Source: Escherichia whittamii (GTDB lineage Bacteria; Pseudomonadota; Gammaproteobacteria; Enterobacterales; Enterobacteriaceae). From it: a stretch of 64,000 nt of DNA. A program made the translations under genes and the position numbers. The notes below the pieces were generated by a model that saw nothing but the letters and a program-made list of their open reading frames with translations, was not told the origin of the DNA and searched no databases. The stretch lies in contig NZ_JACSQI010000005.1 in NCBI RefSeq assembly GCF_014836715.1, forward strand, positions 186,001 through 250,000. Direction: 5' to 3'. This document shows, piece by piece, positions 22,487 to 35,507 of the stretch. Numbering within the stretch: the first letter of the stretch is position 1; the number at the start of each line of letters is the position of its first letter.

Positions 22487-22526
22487 AAAAAAAAGCCACT
22501 GACGTTCAAAAAAACATCAGTGGCTT
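22487..22526 (-). terminator. Intrinsic terminator of lrhA
   Basis: On the minus strand, 34 bp past the lrhA stop, AAGCCACTGATG pairs with CGTCAGTGGCTT around a U-rich loop and is followed by eight U residues. It is a clear rho-independent terminator. The plus-strand reading also ends in gtttttac, so it may work in both directions. Confidence 0.88.
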
Positions 22527-22560
22527 GTTTTTACAAATGTGGTTATCTATTACCAGACAA

Positions 22561-24422
<1,862 letters not shown>

Positions 24423-25640
24423 ATGTCACCCATTGAAAAATCCAGCAAGTTAGAGAATGTCTGTTATGACATCCGTGGTCCGGTGCTGAAAGAAGCAAAA
24501 CGCCTGGAAGAAGAAGGTAACAAAGTATTGAAACTGAACATCGGCAACCCAGCCCCGTTCGGTTTTGACGCTCCTGATGAGATCCTGGTTGATGTGATAC
24601 GCAACCTCCCGACAGCTCAGGGCTATTGTGATTCAAAAGGCCTCTACTCTGCGCGTAAGGCCATCATGCAGCACTATCAGGCGCGAGGCATGCGTGATGT
24701 TACCGTGGAAGACATTTACATCGGCAATGGGGTATCGGAGCTTATCGTTCAGGCAATGCAGGCATTGCTGAACAGCGGGGATGAAATGTTGGTTCCTGCA
24801 CCTGATTATCCACTATGGACCGCGGCGGTTTCGCTCTCCAGCGGTAAAGCGGTGCACTACCTTTGCGACGAGTCCTCTGACTGGTTCCCGGACCTCGATG
24901 ATATTCGCGCTAAAATTACGCCTCGTACGCGCGGTATCGTTATTATCAACCCGAACAACCCAACCGGCGCGGTTTATTCCAAAGAGCTTTTAATGGAAAT
25001 TGTGGAGATTGCGCGTCAGCATAATCTCATTATTTTCGCCGATGAAATTTACGACAAAATTCTCTACGACGACGCCGAGCATCACTCGATTGCGGCGATG
25101 GCGCCTGACCTGCTGACCATTACCTTTAACGGTCTGTCGAAAACGTATCGAGTGGCAGGCTTCCGTCAAGGCTGGATGGTACTGAACGGGCCGAAAAAAC
25201 ACGCCAAAGGCTACATCGAAGGTCTGGAGATGCTGGCCTCAATGCGACTTTGCGCCAACGTTCCCGCACAACACGCGATTCAGACCGCATTGGGTGGCTA
25301 TCAGAGTATCAGTGAATTTATCTTACCTGGCGGGCGTCTTTACGAGCAGCGTAATCGCGCATGGGAGTTGATTAACGACATTCCAGGCGTTTCCTGCGTG
25401 AAGCCACGCGGCGCGCTGTACATGTTCCCGAAAATCGACGCTAAACGTTTTAATATTCACGACGACCAGAAGATGGTGCTGGACTTCCTGTTACAGGAAA
25501 AAGTTCTGCTGGTTCAGGGGACGGCTTTTAACTGGCCGTGGCCGGATCACTTCCGCATTGTTACGCTGCCGCGCGTTGATGATATCGAACTGTCATTAAG
25601 TAAATTCGCTCGTTTCCTTTCTGGCTATCATCAGCTGTAA
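24423..25640 (+). CDS. alaA: AlaA, glutamate-pyruvate aminotransferase
   Basis: A 405-residue PLP enzyme, the main alanine-forming transaminase of E. coli (glutamate + pyruvate to alanine + 2-oxoglutarate), cytoplasmic. Aminotransferase class I/II features are clear: the PLP Lys is Lys240 in NGLSKTYRVAGFRQGW, with NPNNPTGA near 177-184 and DEIYDKILY near 207-215. Length equals K-12. It is followed by a short GC hairpin and then yfbR. Confidence 0.95.
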   Translation: MSPIEKSSKLENVCYDIRGPVLKEAKRLEEEGNKVLKLNIGNPAPFGFDAPDEILVDVIRNLPTAQGYCDSKGLYSARKAIMQHYQARGMRDVTVEDIYIGNGVSELIVQAMQALLNSGDEMLVPAPDYPLWTAAVSLSSGKAVHYLCDESSDWFPDLDDIRAKITPRTRGIVIINPNNPTGAVYSKELLMEIVEIARQHNLIIFADEIYDKILYDDAEHHSIAAMAPDLLTITFNGLSKTYRVAGFRQGWMVLNGPKKHAKGYIEGLEMLASMRLCANVPAQHAIQTALGGYQSISEFILPGGRLYEQRNRAWELINDIPGVSCVKPRGALYMFPKIDAKRFNIHDDQKMVLDFLLQEKVLLVQGTAFNWPWPDHFRIVTLPRVDDIELSLSKFARFLSGYHQL

Positions 25641-25649
25641 TCTTAAATT

Positions 25650-25676
25650 CACTGCCGGAGATTGCATCCGGCAGTG
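25650..25676 (+). repeat. Short GC hairpin after alaA (REP-like half)
   Basis: ACTGCCGGA (25651-25659) pairs with TCCGGCAGT (25667-25675) ten bases past the alaA stop. The GCCGGA/TCCGGC core resembles part of a REP unit. The tail (gttatcc) is not a U-tract, so mRNA 3'-end protection is more likely than efficient termination. Confidence 0.5.
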
Positions 25677-25723
25677 TTATCCCCCCACAATGATCTCATG
25701 AAGTCATCACACGCAAGGTCGTT

Positions 25724-26323
25724 ATGAAGCAGAGCCATTTTTTTGCCCATCTCTCCCGTCTGAAACTAATTAACCGCTGGCCGTTAATGCGCAACGTACG
25801 GACAGAAAATGTGTCTGAGCACAGTTTGCAGGTGGCGATGGTCGCCCATGCGCTGGCTGCCATTAAAAACCGTAAGTTTGGCGGAAATGTCAACGCTGAA
25901 CGCATCGCTCTGCTGGCGATGTACCACGATGCCTCTGAAGTGCTCACCGGCGATCTCCCTACCCCAGTGAAATATTTCAATTCGCAAATCGCTCAGGAAT
26001 ACAAAGCTATTGAAAAAATCGCCCAACAAAAGCTGGTCGATATGGTTCCGGAAGAGCTAAGGGATATCTTTGCACCACTCATTGATGAGCATGCGTATAG
26101 CGATGAGGAAAAATCGCTGGTGAAACAGGCTGATGCACTTTGTGCCTATCTGAAATGTCTGGAAGAGCTCGCTGCGGGTAATAATGAATTTTTACTTGCA
26201 AAGACGCGACTGGAAGCGACGCTTGAAGCGCGCCGCAGTCAGGAGATGGACTACTTCATGGAAGTCTTTGTTCCCAGCTTCCAACTATCGCTCGATGAGA
26301 TTAGCCAGGATTCACCGCTGTAA
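25724..26323 (+). CDS. yfbR: YfbR, 5'-deoxynucleotidase (HD domain)
   Basis: A 199-residue HD-domain phosphohydrolase that dephosphorylates deoxyribonucleoside 5'-monophosphates. Metal ligands are visible as His33 ([14 protein letters not shown]), His68-Asp69 ([19 protein letters not shown]) and the Asp in [11 protein letters not shown]. Length equals K-12. The AAGG of aaggtcgtt precedes ATG 25724. It is on the same strand as alaA, 83 bp downstream. Confidence 0.94.
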   Translation: MKQSHFFAHLSRLKLINRWPLMRNVRTENVSEHSLQVAMVAHALAAIKNRKFGGNVNAERIALLAMYHDASEVLTGDLPTPVKYFNSQIAQEYKAIEKIAQQKLVDMVPEELRDIFAPLIDEHAYSDEEKSLVKQADALCAYLKCLEELAAGNNEFLLAKTRLEATLEARRSQEMDYFMEVFVPSFQLSLDEISQDSPL

Positions 26324-26340
26324 GTTGCCGGAGCCAGCGC

Positions 26341-26367
26341 CGCATCTGGCAATAAGCGCCAGATGCG
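26341..26367. other. Hairpin between convergent yfbR and yfbS
   Basis: CGCATCTGGC (26341-26350) and GCCAGATGCG (26358-26367) form a 10-bp perfect stem with a 7-nt loop between the two convergent stops. It resembles a REP-type stem. No strong U-tract follows on either strand. Confidence 0.5.
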
Positions 26368-26381
26368 ACATCAGGCTCTCG

Positions 26382-28214
26382 TCAAAACGGAAACAGCATC
26401 GGAATCATCACCACGCAAACCGCCATCACAATAACGGTAAACGGTACTCCCAGCTTCACAAAATCACTAAAGCTGTAATTTCCTGGCCCTAAAACCAACG
26501 TGTTAACCGGTGAGGAAACTGGCGTCATAAAGGCGGCAGATGCTGCCATCGCCACCACCATGGCAAATGGATACGGCGAAACGCCCATTGTTTTGGCCGC
26601 AGCCAGCGCAATCGGCGCCATCAGCACTGCCGTTGCCGTATTCGAAATAAACAAACCAATCACCGCCGACAAGACAAACAAACAGCCAAGCATCATATGT
26701 GGCCCGTAACCGCCGCCGATGTCCATTAACCCTTTTACCGCCAGTGCGACACCGCCTGTTTTCTGTAGCGCCACTGCGAACGGCATCATCCCAACGATCA
26801 AAATAATGCTCGGCCAGTGAATGGATTTATAAGCGCTTTCGGCATCGATACAGCGGAATTTCCCCATCAGCAGGCAGGCAATGATGGCCGCAACAGGATT
26901 AGGAATTTCATCGGTCAGCATTAACGCCACCATCAACACCAGACAGAAAATGGCATGGGGTGCCTGGCTGTGCGCAGGCGATGCTTCACTCACCTCTTCC
27001 GGTAAGTTCAGCGCCACGAAATCGCGGCCCTGTTTTGCCAGCATACCGATAAGCTTCCAGTTACCGACAACCAGGATGATATCGCCCAGCAGCAGAGGCT
27101 CATCCGCCAGCGAACCATCCAGCGCCACGCCATTGCGTTTCAGGCCCACCACATTCAGTCCGTAGCGCGTACGAAAGCCAATTTCGCGCACCGATTTACC
27201 AATCAACTCAGATTCAGGAATTAATGAAATCTCCGCCATGCCGACATCAAGGGCCTGATCGGAAAAATACTCGCCGCGCAGTACCATTGGCTCCAGCAAT
27301 TGTTCACTGCAAAATTGTCGGAGATCGACATCAGCCGCAGACATATCAATAAGCAAAACGTCACGCGCACGGAATTCAGAAACCCCGTTCACGTTCACAA
27401 TAACGCGACGAAAACGCCGCCAGCGTTCAACACCGATGACGTTAGCGCCATAACGTTCACGTAATTTGAGATCGTCCAGTCGCTGGCCAATCATCGGCGA
27501 ACCGGGACGAATAGCCAGGCGGCGCGCGCGCCCGGTAAGTCGGTATTCACGGATAAGATCGCGGAAGGTACGACGCGTCCAGCCTTCACGCTGCGGGGTC
27601 TGGGAATCCCCTTTCAGCATAAAACGCATCACCAGCATATATAAGATACCGAGTACCAATACAACCAGGCCGATGGGGGTTACGCTAAAGAAACTAAAAC
27701 CATGATAGCCTTCACGCAGCAATTCACTGTTAATCACCAGGTTAGGTGGCGTCGCCACCAGCGTCATCATGCCGCTGATCAGCCCGGCAAAACTCAACGG
27801 CATCATCAGGCGCGACGGCGACGTTTGCATGCGCATAGCAACGCTTAACACCACAGGGATAAAGATAGCGACGACGCCGGTTGAACTCATAAACGCGCCA
27901 AGGCCCGCAACGGTCAGCATCAACAAAACCAACATTTTGATCTCACTGCTGCCTGCCACTTTAACCAGCCATGTCCCCATTACGGTGGCGACACCCGTGC
28001 GGACTAAACCATCACCAATAATAAACAAGGCGGCGATCAGTACCACGTTAGGATCGGAAAAGCCGGAAAACACTTCAGGGACGGTCAGCGTACCGCTTAA
28101 TGCAAACGCAACAATAACAAACAAAGCGACCGCATCCATACGCACTCTGCCCGTCGCAAACAAGACGATAGCAACCGCCAGTAATGAAAGAACCCAGATC
28201 AATTCACCGTTCAC
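26382..28214 (-). CDS. yfbS: YfbS, putative SLC13-type transporter with TrkA-C domains
   Basis: A 610-residue inner-membrane protein of the divalent anion:sodium symporter / ArsB-NhaD superfamily; the substrate is unknown. The N- and C-terminal thirds are hydrophobic bundles (about five to six helices each). Between them lies a soluble middle (about residues 205-390) with two TrkA-C (RCK_C) domains, seen from the repeated [20 protein letters not shown] and [20 protein letters not shown]. Conserved transporter motifs include [12 protein letters not shown] and [15 protein letters not shown]. It is transcribed alone, after the hxpA terminator. Confidence 0.9.
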   Translation of the reverse strand: MNGELIWVLSLLAVAIVLFATGRVRMDAVALFVIVAFALSGTLTVPEVFSGFSDPNVVLIAALFIIGDGLVRTGVATVMGTWLVKVAGSSEIKMLVLLMLTVAGLGAFMSSTGVVAIFIPVVLSVAMRMQTSPSRLMMPLSFAGLISGMMTLVATPPNLVINSELLREGYHGFSFFSVTPIGLVVLVLGILYMLVMRFMLKGDSQTPQREGWTRRTFRDLIREYRLTGRARRLAIRPGSPMIGQRLDDLKLRERYGANVIGVERWRRFRRVIVNVNGVSEFRARDVLLIDMSAADVDLRQFCSEQLLEPMVLRGEYFSDQALDVGMAEISLIPESELIGKSVREIGFRTRYGLNVVGLKRNGVALDGSLADEPLLLGDIILVVGNWKLIGMLAKQGRDFVALNLPEEVSEASPAHSQAPHAIFCLVLMVALMLTDEIPNPVAAIIACLLMGKFRCIDAESAYKSIHWPSIILIVGMMPFAVALQKTGGVALAVKGLMDIGGGYGPHMMLGCLFVLSAVIGLFISNTATAVLMAPIALAAAKTMGVSPYPFAMVVAMAASAAFMTPVSSPVNTLVLGPGNYSFSDFVKLGVPFTVIVMAVCVVMIPMLFPF

Positions 28215-28257
28215 AACGTATCCTTGTTAATTGAGGGGGATGGCCTGATTCTGCCAT

Positions 28258-28284
28258 AAAAAAGCCCCGACGGGACGGGGCTAA
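28258..28284 (-). terminator. Intrinsic terminator after hxpA (yfbT)
   Basis: On the minus strand AGCCCCG (28277-28283) pairs with CGGGGCT (28264-28270) and is followed by six U residues and AUGG. It lies 17 bp past the yfbT stop and upstream of yfbS. Confidence 0.85.
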
Positions 28285-28300
28285 ATCATGATCAGGCGTT

Positions 28301-28951
28301 TCACGCAATAATAACGTCACCATTTGGCTGTTTGATCACAGTAATTTGTTCCAGACTATGGAGGGCCAAATCCACCTCATTCAAACGCGGGGTATCAGCC
28401 GGTGCGTTAACCGCAATGACATGACACCCTGCGGCCAGGCCTGAAAGCACACCTGCGGGAGCATCCTCCACCACCACACATTCCTGCGGTGCAAGGCCCA
28501 ACAGTTGTGCACCTAACAGATAGGCATCCGGCTCTGGTTTTCCACGTTTAACCCGCTCTGCGGTAACAAACACTTCCGGCGCGGGAAGTCCGGCGACTTT
28601 GTGGCGTGCTCGCGCAACAGGCATGGAACCAGAAGTGACAATGGCCCACGGGATCCCCGCTTTATTCAAATGATTGAGCAAAGCTATCGCCCCAGGAAGT
28701 GCGGTAATACCTTCGGTTTCCGTGGCCTCAATCTGTTCCAGACGGGTAAACTCGGCGGCAATTTCCTTCTCCGATTTGCCCACCATAAAATGGCGCAGAG
28801 ACGTAATCGCCTGTTTACCATGAATGAAAGCCAGCACATCTTCCGGTGCTAACCCATGACGTCTGGCCCAGTTGCTCCACGCCCGCTCTACCGCGGGCAG
28901 AGAATCCACCAGCGTGCCATCCAGATCAAACAGAAAACCTTTACACCGCAC
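28301..28951 (-). CDS. yfbT: HxpA (YfbT), HAD-family sugar phosphatase
   Basis: A 216-residue haloacid-dehalogenase-type phosphatase active on hexose and other small sugar phosphates. The four HAD motifs are visible: FDLDGTLVDS (nucleophile Asp), VTSGSMPVARA, the Lys in KRGKPEPDAYLLGAQ, and VVEDAPAGVLSGLAAG. A helical cap (IHGKQAITSLRHFM) follows motif I. It starts 9 bp after yfbU and ends in a terminator, so yfbU-yfbT form an operon. Confidence 0.93.
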   Translation of the reverse strand: MRCKGFLFDLDGTLVDSLPAVERAWSNWARRHGLAPEDVLAFIHGKQAITSLRHFMVGKSEKEIAAEFTRLEQIEATETEGITALPGAIALLNHLNKAGIPWAIVTSGSMPVARARHKVAGLPAPEVFVTAERVKRGKPEPDAYLLGAQLLGLAPQECVVVEDAPAGVLSGLAAGCHVIAVNAPADTPRLNEVDLALHSLEQITVIKQPNGDVIIA

Positions 28952-28960
28952 GCGGCCTCC

Positions 28961-29516
<556 letters not shown>

Positions 29517-29538
29517 TATATGCGTAATCAGGGGTCAA

Positions 29539-29994
29539 TTACAAATCATCAAGGAAAGTTTTATCCAGTTGTTTGAAGGCACGCTTAAGCGTGTCAGCTA
29601 ATGCCTGGTAATCAGGCTTGCCTTCAACAGGTGCCAGCACCTGTCCAGACTCCTGCAATTTACCGCGAACTTCATAAAACCAGTTGAGGATTGCAGGTGG
29701 TAATGGCGTTACAGAACGCTTGCCCAGCCACCACAGTCCCTGCATGGGTAAGCTTAGAGCGAACAACGCAGTGGCGACTGCCGGACCAAGCTGACCGCCC
29801 AGTGCAATCTGCCAGCAGAGAGTAAACACGGCGATCGGCGGCATAAAGCGGATCGCATAGCGCGTCATCTTAATGACACGATTCTCAACAAAGACCGGGG
29901 CAAGGCGTTTTTCCAGCGGCCACGTCTTTGAGTAATGCTGTCCCCGGCGAAACAAGCTAAAAAAATTAACAGAACGATTATCCGGCGTTGACAT
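29539..29994 (-). CDS. yfbV: YfbV, UPF0208 inner-membrane protein
   Basis: A 151-residue inner-membrane protein with two adjacent hydrophobic segments (about residues 46-90: [20 protein letters not shown] and [19 protein letters not shown]) and soluble ends. In E. coli it has been linked to insulating neighbouring chromosome regions from the Ter macrodomain; the mechanism is unclear. Length equals K-12. It is divergent from ackA across a 338-bp AT-rich region. Confidence 0.92.
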
Positions 29995-30332
29995 GCTTCA
30001 CCTCAACTTCACATATAAAGATTCAAAAATTTGTGCAAATTCACAACTCAGCGGGACAACGTTCAAAACATTTTGTCTTCCATACCCACAATCAGGTATC
30101 CTTTAGCAGCCTGAAATGGCCGAGTAGTACATATTCATTGAGTCGTCAAATTCATAAACATTATGCCATTGGCTGAAAATTACGCAAAATGGCATAGACT
30201 CAAGATATTTCTTCCATCATGCAAAAAAAATTTGCAGTGCATGATGTTAATCATAAATGTCGGTGTCATCATGCGCTACGCTCTATGGCTCCCTGACGTT
30301 TTTTTAGCCACGTATCAATTATAGGTACTTCC
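29995..30332. promoter_or_regulatory. yfbV-ackA divergent control region
   Basis: This 338-bp AT-rich region holds the promoters of yfbV and of ackA-pta. A GCAAA-A(n)-TTTGC inverted pair (near 30221-30236) is visible, as is a repeated CATCATGC/GCATGATG motif. No gene is supported. Individual operator sites were not identified. Confidence 0.55.
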
Positions 30333-31535
30333 ATGTCGAGTAAGTTAGTACTGGTTCTGAACTGCGGTAGTTCTTCACTGAAATTTGCAATCATCGATGC
30401 AGTAAATGGTGAAGAGTACCTTTCTGGTTTAGCCGAATGTTTCCACCTGCCCGAAGCACGTATCAAATGGAAAATGGACGGCAATAAACAAGAAGCGGAT
30501 TTAGGTGCAGGCGCCGCTCACAGCGAAGCGCTCAACTTTATCGTTAATACTATTCTGGCACAAAAACCAGAACTTTCTGCACAGCTGACCGCTATCGGCC
30601 ACCGTATCGTACACGGCGGCGAGAAGTATACCAGCTCCGTAGTGATCGACGAGTCTGTTATTCAGGGTATCAAAGATGCAGCTTCTTTTGCACCTCTGCA
30701 CAACCCGGCTCACCTGATCGGTATCGAAGAAGCTCTGAAATCTTTCCCGCAGTTGAAAGATAAAAACGTTGCAGTGTTCGACACCGCATTCCACCAGACT
30801 ATGCCGGAAGAGTCTTACCTCTATGCCCTGCCGTACAACCTGTACAAAGAGCACGGCATCCGTCGTTACGGCGCGCACGGCACCAGCCACTTCTATGTAA
30901 CCCAGGAAGCGGCAAAAATGCTGAACAAACCGGTAGAAGAACTGAACATCATCACCTGCCACCTGGGCAACGGTGGTTCCGTTTCTGCTATCCGCAACGG
31001 TAAATGCGTTGATACCTCTATGGGTCTGACCCCGCTGGAAGGTCTGGTAATGGGTACTCGCTCTGGCGATATCGACCCGGCTATCATCTTCCACCTGCAC
31101 GACACCCTGGGCATGAGCGTTGACGCAATCAACAAAATGCTGACCAAAGAGTCTGGCCTGCTGGGTCTGACCGAAGTCACCAGCGACTGCCGCTATGTTG
31201 AAGACAACTACGCGACGAAAGAAGACGCGAAGCGCGCAATGGACGTTTACTGCCACCGCCTGGCAAAATACATCGGTGCATACACCGCGCTGATGGATGG
31301 TCGTCTGGACGCTGTTGTATTTACCGGTGGTATTGGTGAAAATGCCGCGATGGTTCGTGAACTGTCTCTGGGCAAACTGGGCGTGCTGGGCTTTGAAGTT
31401 GATCACGAACGCAACCTGGCTGCACGTTTCGGCAAATCTGGTTTCATCAACAAAGAAGGTACCCGTCCTGCGGTGGTTATCCCAACCAACGAAGAACTGG
31501 TTATCGCGCAAGACGCGAGCCGCCTGACTGCCTGA
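30333..31535 (+). CDS. ackA: AckA, acetate kinase
   Basis: A 400-residue ASKHA-fold kinase that interconverts acetyl-phosphate + ADP with acetate + ATP, the last step of acetate overflow and an anaerobic ATP source. The N-terminal phosphate motif [12 protein letters not shown], the [11 protein letters not shown] signature, [19 protein letters not shown] and the [16 protein letters not shown] adenosine loop are all present. Codon use is strongly biased toward highly expressed codons. It is followed by a hairpin and pta. Confidence 0.98.
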   Translation: MSSKLVLVLNCGSSSLKFAIIDAVNGEEYLSGLAECFHLPEARIKWKMDGNKQEADLGAGAAHSEALNFIVNTILAQKPELSAQLTAIGHRIVHGGEKYTSSVVIDESVIQGIKDAASFAPLHNPAHLIGIEEALKSFPQLKDKNVAVFDTAFHQTMPEESYLYALPYNLYKEHGIRRYGAHGTSHFYVTQEAAKMLNKPVEELNIITCHLGNGGSVSAIRNGKCVDTSMGLTPLEGLVMGTRSGDIDPAIIFHLHDTLGMSVDAINKMLTKESGLLGLTEVTSDCRYVEDNYATKEDAKRAMDVYCHRLAKYIGAYTALMDGRLDAVVFTGGIGENAAMVRELSLGKLGVLGFEVDHERNLAARFGKSGFINKEGTRPAVVIPTNEELVIAQDASRLTA

Positions 31536-31540
31536 TTTCA

Positions 31541-31570
31541 CACCGCCAGCACAGCTGGCGGTGCTGTTTT
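31541..31570 (+). terminator. Attenuator-like hairpin between ackA and pta
   Basis: CACCGCCAGC (31541-31550) and GCTGGCGGTG (31554-31563) form a 10-bp perfect stem with a 3-nt loop, followed by CTGTTTT. A second smaller stem (CCGCC/GGCGG, 31576-31590) follows just before the pta ribosome site. It probably makes some transcripts stop after ackA, or protects the ackA mRNA end. Confidence 0.65.
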
Positions 31571-31609
31571 GTAACCCGCCAAACCGGCGGTAACGAAAGA
31601 GGATAAACC

Positions 31610-33754
31610 GTGTCCCGTATTATTATGCTGATCCCTACCGGAACCAGCGTCGGTCTGACCAGCGTCAGCCTTGGCGTGATCCGTGCAATGGAACGCAAAG
31701 GCGTTCGTCTGAGCGTTTTCAAACCTATCGCTCAGCCGCGTACCGGTGGCGATGCGCCCGATCAGACAACGACTATCGTGCGTGCGAACTCTTCCACCAC
31801 GACAGCCGCTGAACCGCTGAAAATGAGTTACGTTGAAGGTCTGCTTTCCAGCAATAAGAAAGATGTGCTGATGGAAGAGATCGTCGCGAACTACCACGCC
31901 AACACCAAAGACGCTGAAGTGGTTCTGGTTGAAGGTCTGGTCCCGACACGTAAGCACCAGTTTGCCCAGTCCCTGAACTACGAAATCGCCAAAACGCTGA
32001 ACGCGGAAATCGTCTTCGTTATGTCTCAGGGTACTGATACCCCGGAACAGTTGAAAGAGCGTATCGAACTGACCCGCAACAGCTTCGGCGGCGAAAAAAA
32101 CACCAACATCACTGGCGTTATCGTTAACAAACTGAACGCTCCGGTTGATGAGCAAGGTCGTACTCGCCCGGATCTGTCCGAGATTTTCGACGACTCTACC
32201 AAAGCTAAAGTGAACAATGTTGATCCGGCGAAGCTGCAAGAATCCAGCCCGCTGCCGGTTCTCGGCGCTGTGCCGTGGAGCTTTGATCTGATCGCGACCC
32301 GAGCGATCGATATGGCTCGCCACCTGAACGCCACCATCATCAACGAAGGCGACATCAACACTCGCCGCGTGAAATCAGTCACTTTCTGCGCACGCAGCAT
32401 TCCGCACATGCTGGAGCACTTCCGTGCAGGTTCTCTGCTGGTCACTTCCGCAGACCGTCCTGACGTACTGGTTGCTGCTTGCCTGGCTGCAATGAACGGC
32501 GTAGAAATCGGCGCCCTGCTGCTGACTGGCGGCTACGAAATGGACGCACGCATTTCTAAACTGTGCGAACGCGCTTTCGCTACCGGCCTGCCGGTATTCA
32601 TGGTGAATACTAACACCTGGCAGACTTCTCTGAGCCTGCAGAGCTTCAATCTGGAAGTTCCGGTTGACGATCACGAGCGTATCGAGAAAGTTCAGGAATA
32701 TGTTGCTAACTACATCAACGCTGACTGGATTGACTCTCTGACTGCCACTTCCGAGCGCAGCCGTCGTCTGTCTCCGCCAGCGTTCCGTTATCAGCTGACC
32801 GAACTGGCGCGCAAAGCGGGCAAACGTATCGTTCTGCCGGAAGGCGACGAACCGCGTACCGTTAAAGCCGCCGCTATCTGTGCTGAACGTGGCATCGCAA
32901 CTTGCGTACTGCTGGGTAACCCGGCAGAGATCAACCGCGTTGCAGCGTCTCAGGGCGTAGAACTGGGTGCAGGCATTGAAATCGTTGATCCAGAAGTGGT
33001 TCGCGAAAATTATGTTGCACGTCTGGTCGAACTGCGTAAGAACAAAGGCATGACCGAAACCGTTGCCCGCGAACAGCTGGAAGACAACGTAGTTCTCGGT
33101 ACGCTGATGCTGGAGCAGGATGAAGTTGATGGCCTGGTTTCCGGTGCTGTCCACACTACCGCAAACACCATCCGTCCGCCGCTGCAGTTAATCAAAACTG
33201 CTCCGGGCAGCTCTCTGGTATCTTCTGTGTTCTTCATGCTGCTGCCAGAACAGGTTTATGTTTACGGTGACTGTGCGATCAACCCGGATCCGACCGCTGA
33301 ACAGCTGGCAGAAATCGCGATTCAGTCCGCAGATTCCGCTGCAGCCTTCGGTATCGAACCGCGCGTGGCTATGCTCTCCTACTCCACCGGTACTTCTGGT
33401 GCAGGTAGTGACGTAGAGAAAGTTCGCGAAGCAACTCGTCTGGCGCAGGAAAAACGTCCTGACCTGATGATCGACGGCCCGCTGCAGTACGATGCTGCGG
33501 TAATGGCTGACGTTGCGAAATCTAAAGCGCCGAACTCTCCGGTTGCAGGTCGCGCTACCGTGTTCATCTTCCCGGATCTGAACACCGGTAACACCACCTA
33601 CAAAGCGGTACAGCGTTCTGCCGACCTGATCTCCATCGGGCCGATGCTCCAGGGTATGCGCAAGCCGGTTAACGACCTGTCCCGTGGCGCACTGGTTGAC
33701 GATATCGTCTACACCATCGCGCTGACTGCGATTCAGTCTGCACAGCAGCAGTAA
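31610..33754 (+). CDS. pta: Pta, phosphate acetyltransferase
   Basis: A 714-residue enzyme converting acetyl-CoA + phosphate to acetyl-phosphate + CoA. It starts with GTG (31610) after AGAGGA. The N-terminal part is a DTB synthetase-like P-loop-type domain ([21 protein letters not shown]). A DRTGG domain follows in the middle, and the catalytic PTA/PTB domain is at about residues 390-714 ([52 protein letters not shown]). It forms an operon with ackA and is followed by a strong terminator. Confidence 0.97.
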   Translation: MSRIIMLIPTGTSVGLTSVSLGVIRAMERKGVRLSVFKPIAQPRTGGDAPDQTTTIVRANSSTTTAAEPLKMSYVEGLLSSNKKDVLMEEIVANYHANTKDAEVVLVEGLVPTRKHQFAQSLNYEIAKTLNAEIVFVMSQGTDTPEQLKERIELTRNSFGGEKNTNITGVIVNKLNAPVDEQGRTRPDLSEIFDDSTKAKVNNVDPAKLQESSPLPVLGAVPWSFDLIATRAIDMARHLNATIINEGDINTRRVKSVTFCARSIPHMLEHFRAGSLLVTSADRPDVLVAACLAAMNGVEIGALLLTGGYEMDARISKLCERAFATGLPVFMVNTNTWQTSLSLQSFNLEVPVDDHERIEKVQEYVANYINADWIDSLTATSERSRRLSPPAFRYQLTELARKAGKRIVLPEGDEPRTVKAAAICAERGIATCVLLGNPAEINRVAASQGVELGAGIEIVDPEVVRENYVARLVELRKNKGMTETVAREQLEDNVVLGTLMLEQDEVDGLVSGAVHTTANTIRPPLQLIKTAPGSSLVSSVFFMLLPEQVYVYGDCAINPDPTAEQLAEIAIQSADSAAAFGIEPRVAMLSYSTGTSGAGSDVEKVREATRLAQEKRPDLMIDGPLQYDAAVMADVAKSKAPNSPVAGRATVFIFPDLNTGNTTYKAVQRSADLISIGPMLQGMRKPVNDLSRGALVDDIVYTIALTAIQSAQQQ

Positions 33755-33793
33755 TCTCGTCATAATCCGCAGCCTTACTGCTACGGATATCAG

Positions 33794-33825
33794 AACCGGA
33801 AATAGTCACTATTTCCGGTTTTTTA
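33794..33825 (+). terminator. Intrinsic terminator of ackA-pta
   Basis: AACCGGAAAT (33794-33803) pairs with ATTTCCGGTT (33811-33820) around a 7-nt loop and is followed by TTTTATT. It lies 39 bp past the pta stop. Confidence 0.92.
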
Positions 33826-33944
33826 TTCTCTTAATTTGCATTACTCCTTTCTGATTATCTTGCTTAACTGCGCTGCATCAATGAATTGCGTCATCTCACT
33901 TTGCATACTTACCACTTTGTCTTGTGCAAGGGAAAATTTGCGCT

Positions 33945-35465
33945 ATGTCCGCAATAACTGAATCCAAACCAACCAGAAGATGGGCAATGCCCGATACGCT
34001 GGTGATTATCTTTTTTGTTGCTATTTTAACCAGCCTCGCCACCTGGGTAGTTCCGGTGGGGATGTTTGACAGTCAGGAAGTGCAGTATCAGGTTGATGGT
34101 CAGACAAAAACACGCAAGGTTGTAGACCCTCACTCATTTCGCATTCTGACCAACGAGGCGGGCGAACCAGAGTATCACCGCGTACAACTGTTCACGACGG
34201 GAGATGAACGCCCCGGCCTGATGAACTTCCCATTTGAAGGGCTAACCTCTGGCTCGAAATACGGGACAGCCGTTGGCATCATCATGTTTATGCTGGTAAT
34301 TGGCGGCGCGTTTGGCATCGTGATGCGCACAGGAACTATTGATAACGGCATCCTGGCGCTTATCCGCCACACACGAGGGAATGAGATTCTTTTCATTCCG
34401 GCGTTATTTATTCTCTTTTCACTCGGCGGTGCGGTATTTGGCATGGGGGAAGAGGCTGTCGCCTTTGCCATCATTATCGCACCACTCATGGTACGGCTGG
34501 GTTATGACAGTATCACCACCGTCCTGGTAACCTATATCGCTACGCAAATCGGTTTTGCCAGCTCATGGATGAACCCGTTCTGCGTGGTCGTCGCCCAGGG
34601 GATTGCTGGCGTTCCGGTGCTTTCCGGCTCCGGCCTGCGCATTGTGGTGTGGGTGATCGCTACTCTGATTGGCCTGGTCTTCACCATGGTGTACGCCTCG
34701 CGGGTGAAAAAGAATCCTCTGTTATCACGCGTGCATGATTCCGATCGCTTCTTCCGTGAAAAACAGGCTGACGTTGAACAACGTCCGTTTACCTTTGGTG
34801 ACTGGCTGGTATTGATTGTTTTAACCGCCGTCATGATCTGGGTGATTTGGGGCGTTATCGTCAATGCCTGGTTTATTCCAGAAATTGCCAGCCAGTTCTT
34901 CACGATGGGTCTGGTGATTGGCATCATCGGCGTTGTTTTCCGTCTTAACGGCATGACGGTAAATACCATGGCTTCGTCCTTTACCGAAGGCGCGCGAATG
35001 ATGATAGCCCCCGCCCTGCTGGTGGGTTTCGCCAAAGGGATTTTGCTGCTGGTCGGTAATGGTGAAGCGGGAGATGCCAGCGTGCTGAATACCATCCTCA
35101 ACAGCATTGCCAATGCCATTAGCGGTCTGGATAACGCAGTTGCGGCCTGGTTTATGCTGCTCTTCCAGGCAGTATTCAATTTCTTTGTGACATCCGGGTC
35201 TGGTCAGGCAGCGTTAACCATGCCGTTACTGGCACCGCTTGGCGATCTGGTCGGCGTTAACCGTCAGGTTACCGTGCTGGCCTTCCAGTTTGGCGATGGC
35301 TTCAGCCATATCATTTACCCGACTTCGGCTTCGTTAATGGCAACGCTCGGTGTTTGCCGTGTGGACTTCCGTAACTGGATAAAAGTGGGTGCAACACTGC
35401 TTGGACTACTGTTTATTATGTCCAGCGTGGTGGTGATAGGTGCCCAGTTGATGGGCTACCATTAA
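33945..35465 (+). CDS. yfcC: YfcC, putative inner-membrane transporter
   Basis: A 506-residue membrane protein of the YfcC/DcuC-like (C4-dicarboxylate or basic amino acid) family; the substrate is not established. About 12 hydrophobic helices are visible. A large periplasmic-type insert between helices 1 and 2 (about residues 42-105) is typical of the family. The signatures GIVMRTGTIDNGILAL and TSGSGQAALTMPLLAPLGD are present. The start at ATG 33945 (MSAITESKPTRRW) is favoured. An upstream in-frame GTG at 33924 would add seven unlikely residues. It ends just before a convergent stem-loop and the PTS operon. Confidence 0.9.
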   Translation: MSAITESKPTRRWAMPDTLVIIFFVAILTSLATWVVPVGMFDSQEVQYQVDGQTKTRKVVDPHSFRILTNEAGEPEYHRVQLFTTGDERPGLMNFPFEGLTSGSKYGTAVGIIMFMLVIGGAFGIVMRTGTIDNGILALIRHTRGNEILFIPALFILFSLGGAVFGMGEEAVAFAIIIAPLMVRLGYDSITTVLVTYIATQIGFASSWMNPFCVVVAQGIAGVPVLSGSGLRIVVWVIATLIGLVFTMVYASRVKKNPLLSRVHDSDRFFREKQADVEQRPFTFGDWLVLIVLTAVMIWVIWGVIVNAWFIPEIASQFFTMGLVIGIIGVVFRLNGMTVNTMASSFTEGARMMIAPALLVGFAKGILLLVGNGEAGDASVLNTILNSIANAISGLDNAVAAWFMLLFQAVFNFFVTSGSGQAALTMPLLAPLGDLVGVNRQVTVLAFQFGDGFSHIIYPTSASLMATLGVCRVDFRNWIKVGATLLGLLFIMSSVVVIGAQLMGYH

Positions 35466-35474
35466 GTCAAGGAT

Positions 35475-35501
35475 CCCCTTGCCAGTCTTTCTGGCAAGGG
35501 G
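35475..35501. other. Strong stem-loop between convergent yfcC and the transketolase operon
   Basis: CCCCTTGCCAG (35475-35485) and CTGGCAAGGGG (35491-35501) form an 11-bp perfect stem with a 5-nt loop, between stops at 35465 and 35508. There is no U-tract on either side, so termination would need Rho or the structure acts as a 3'-end stabiliser. Confidence 0.65.
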
Positions 35502-35507
35502 AACTGA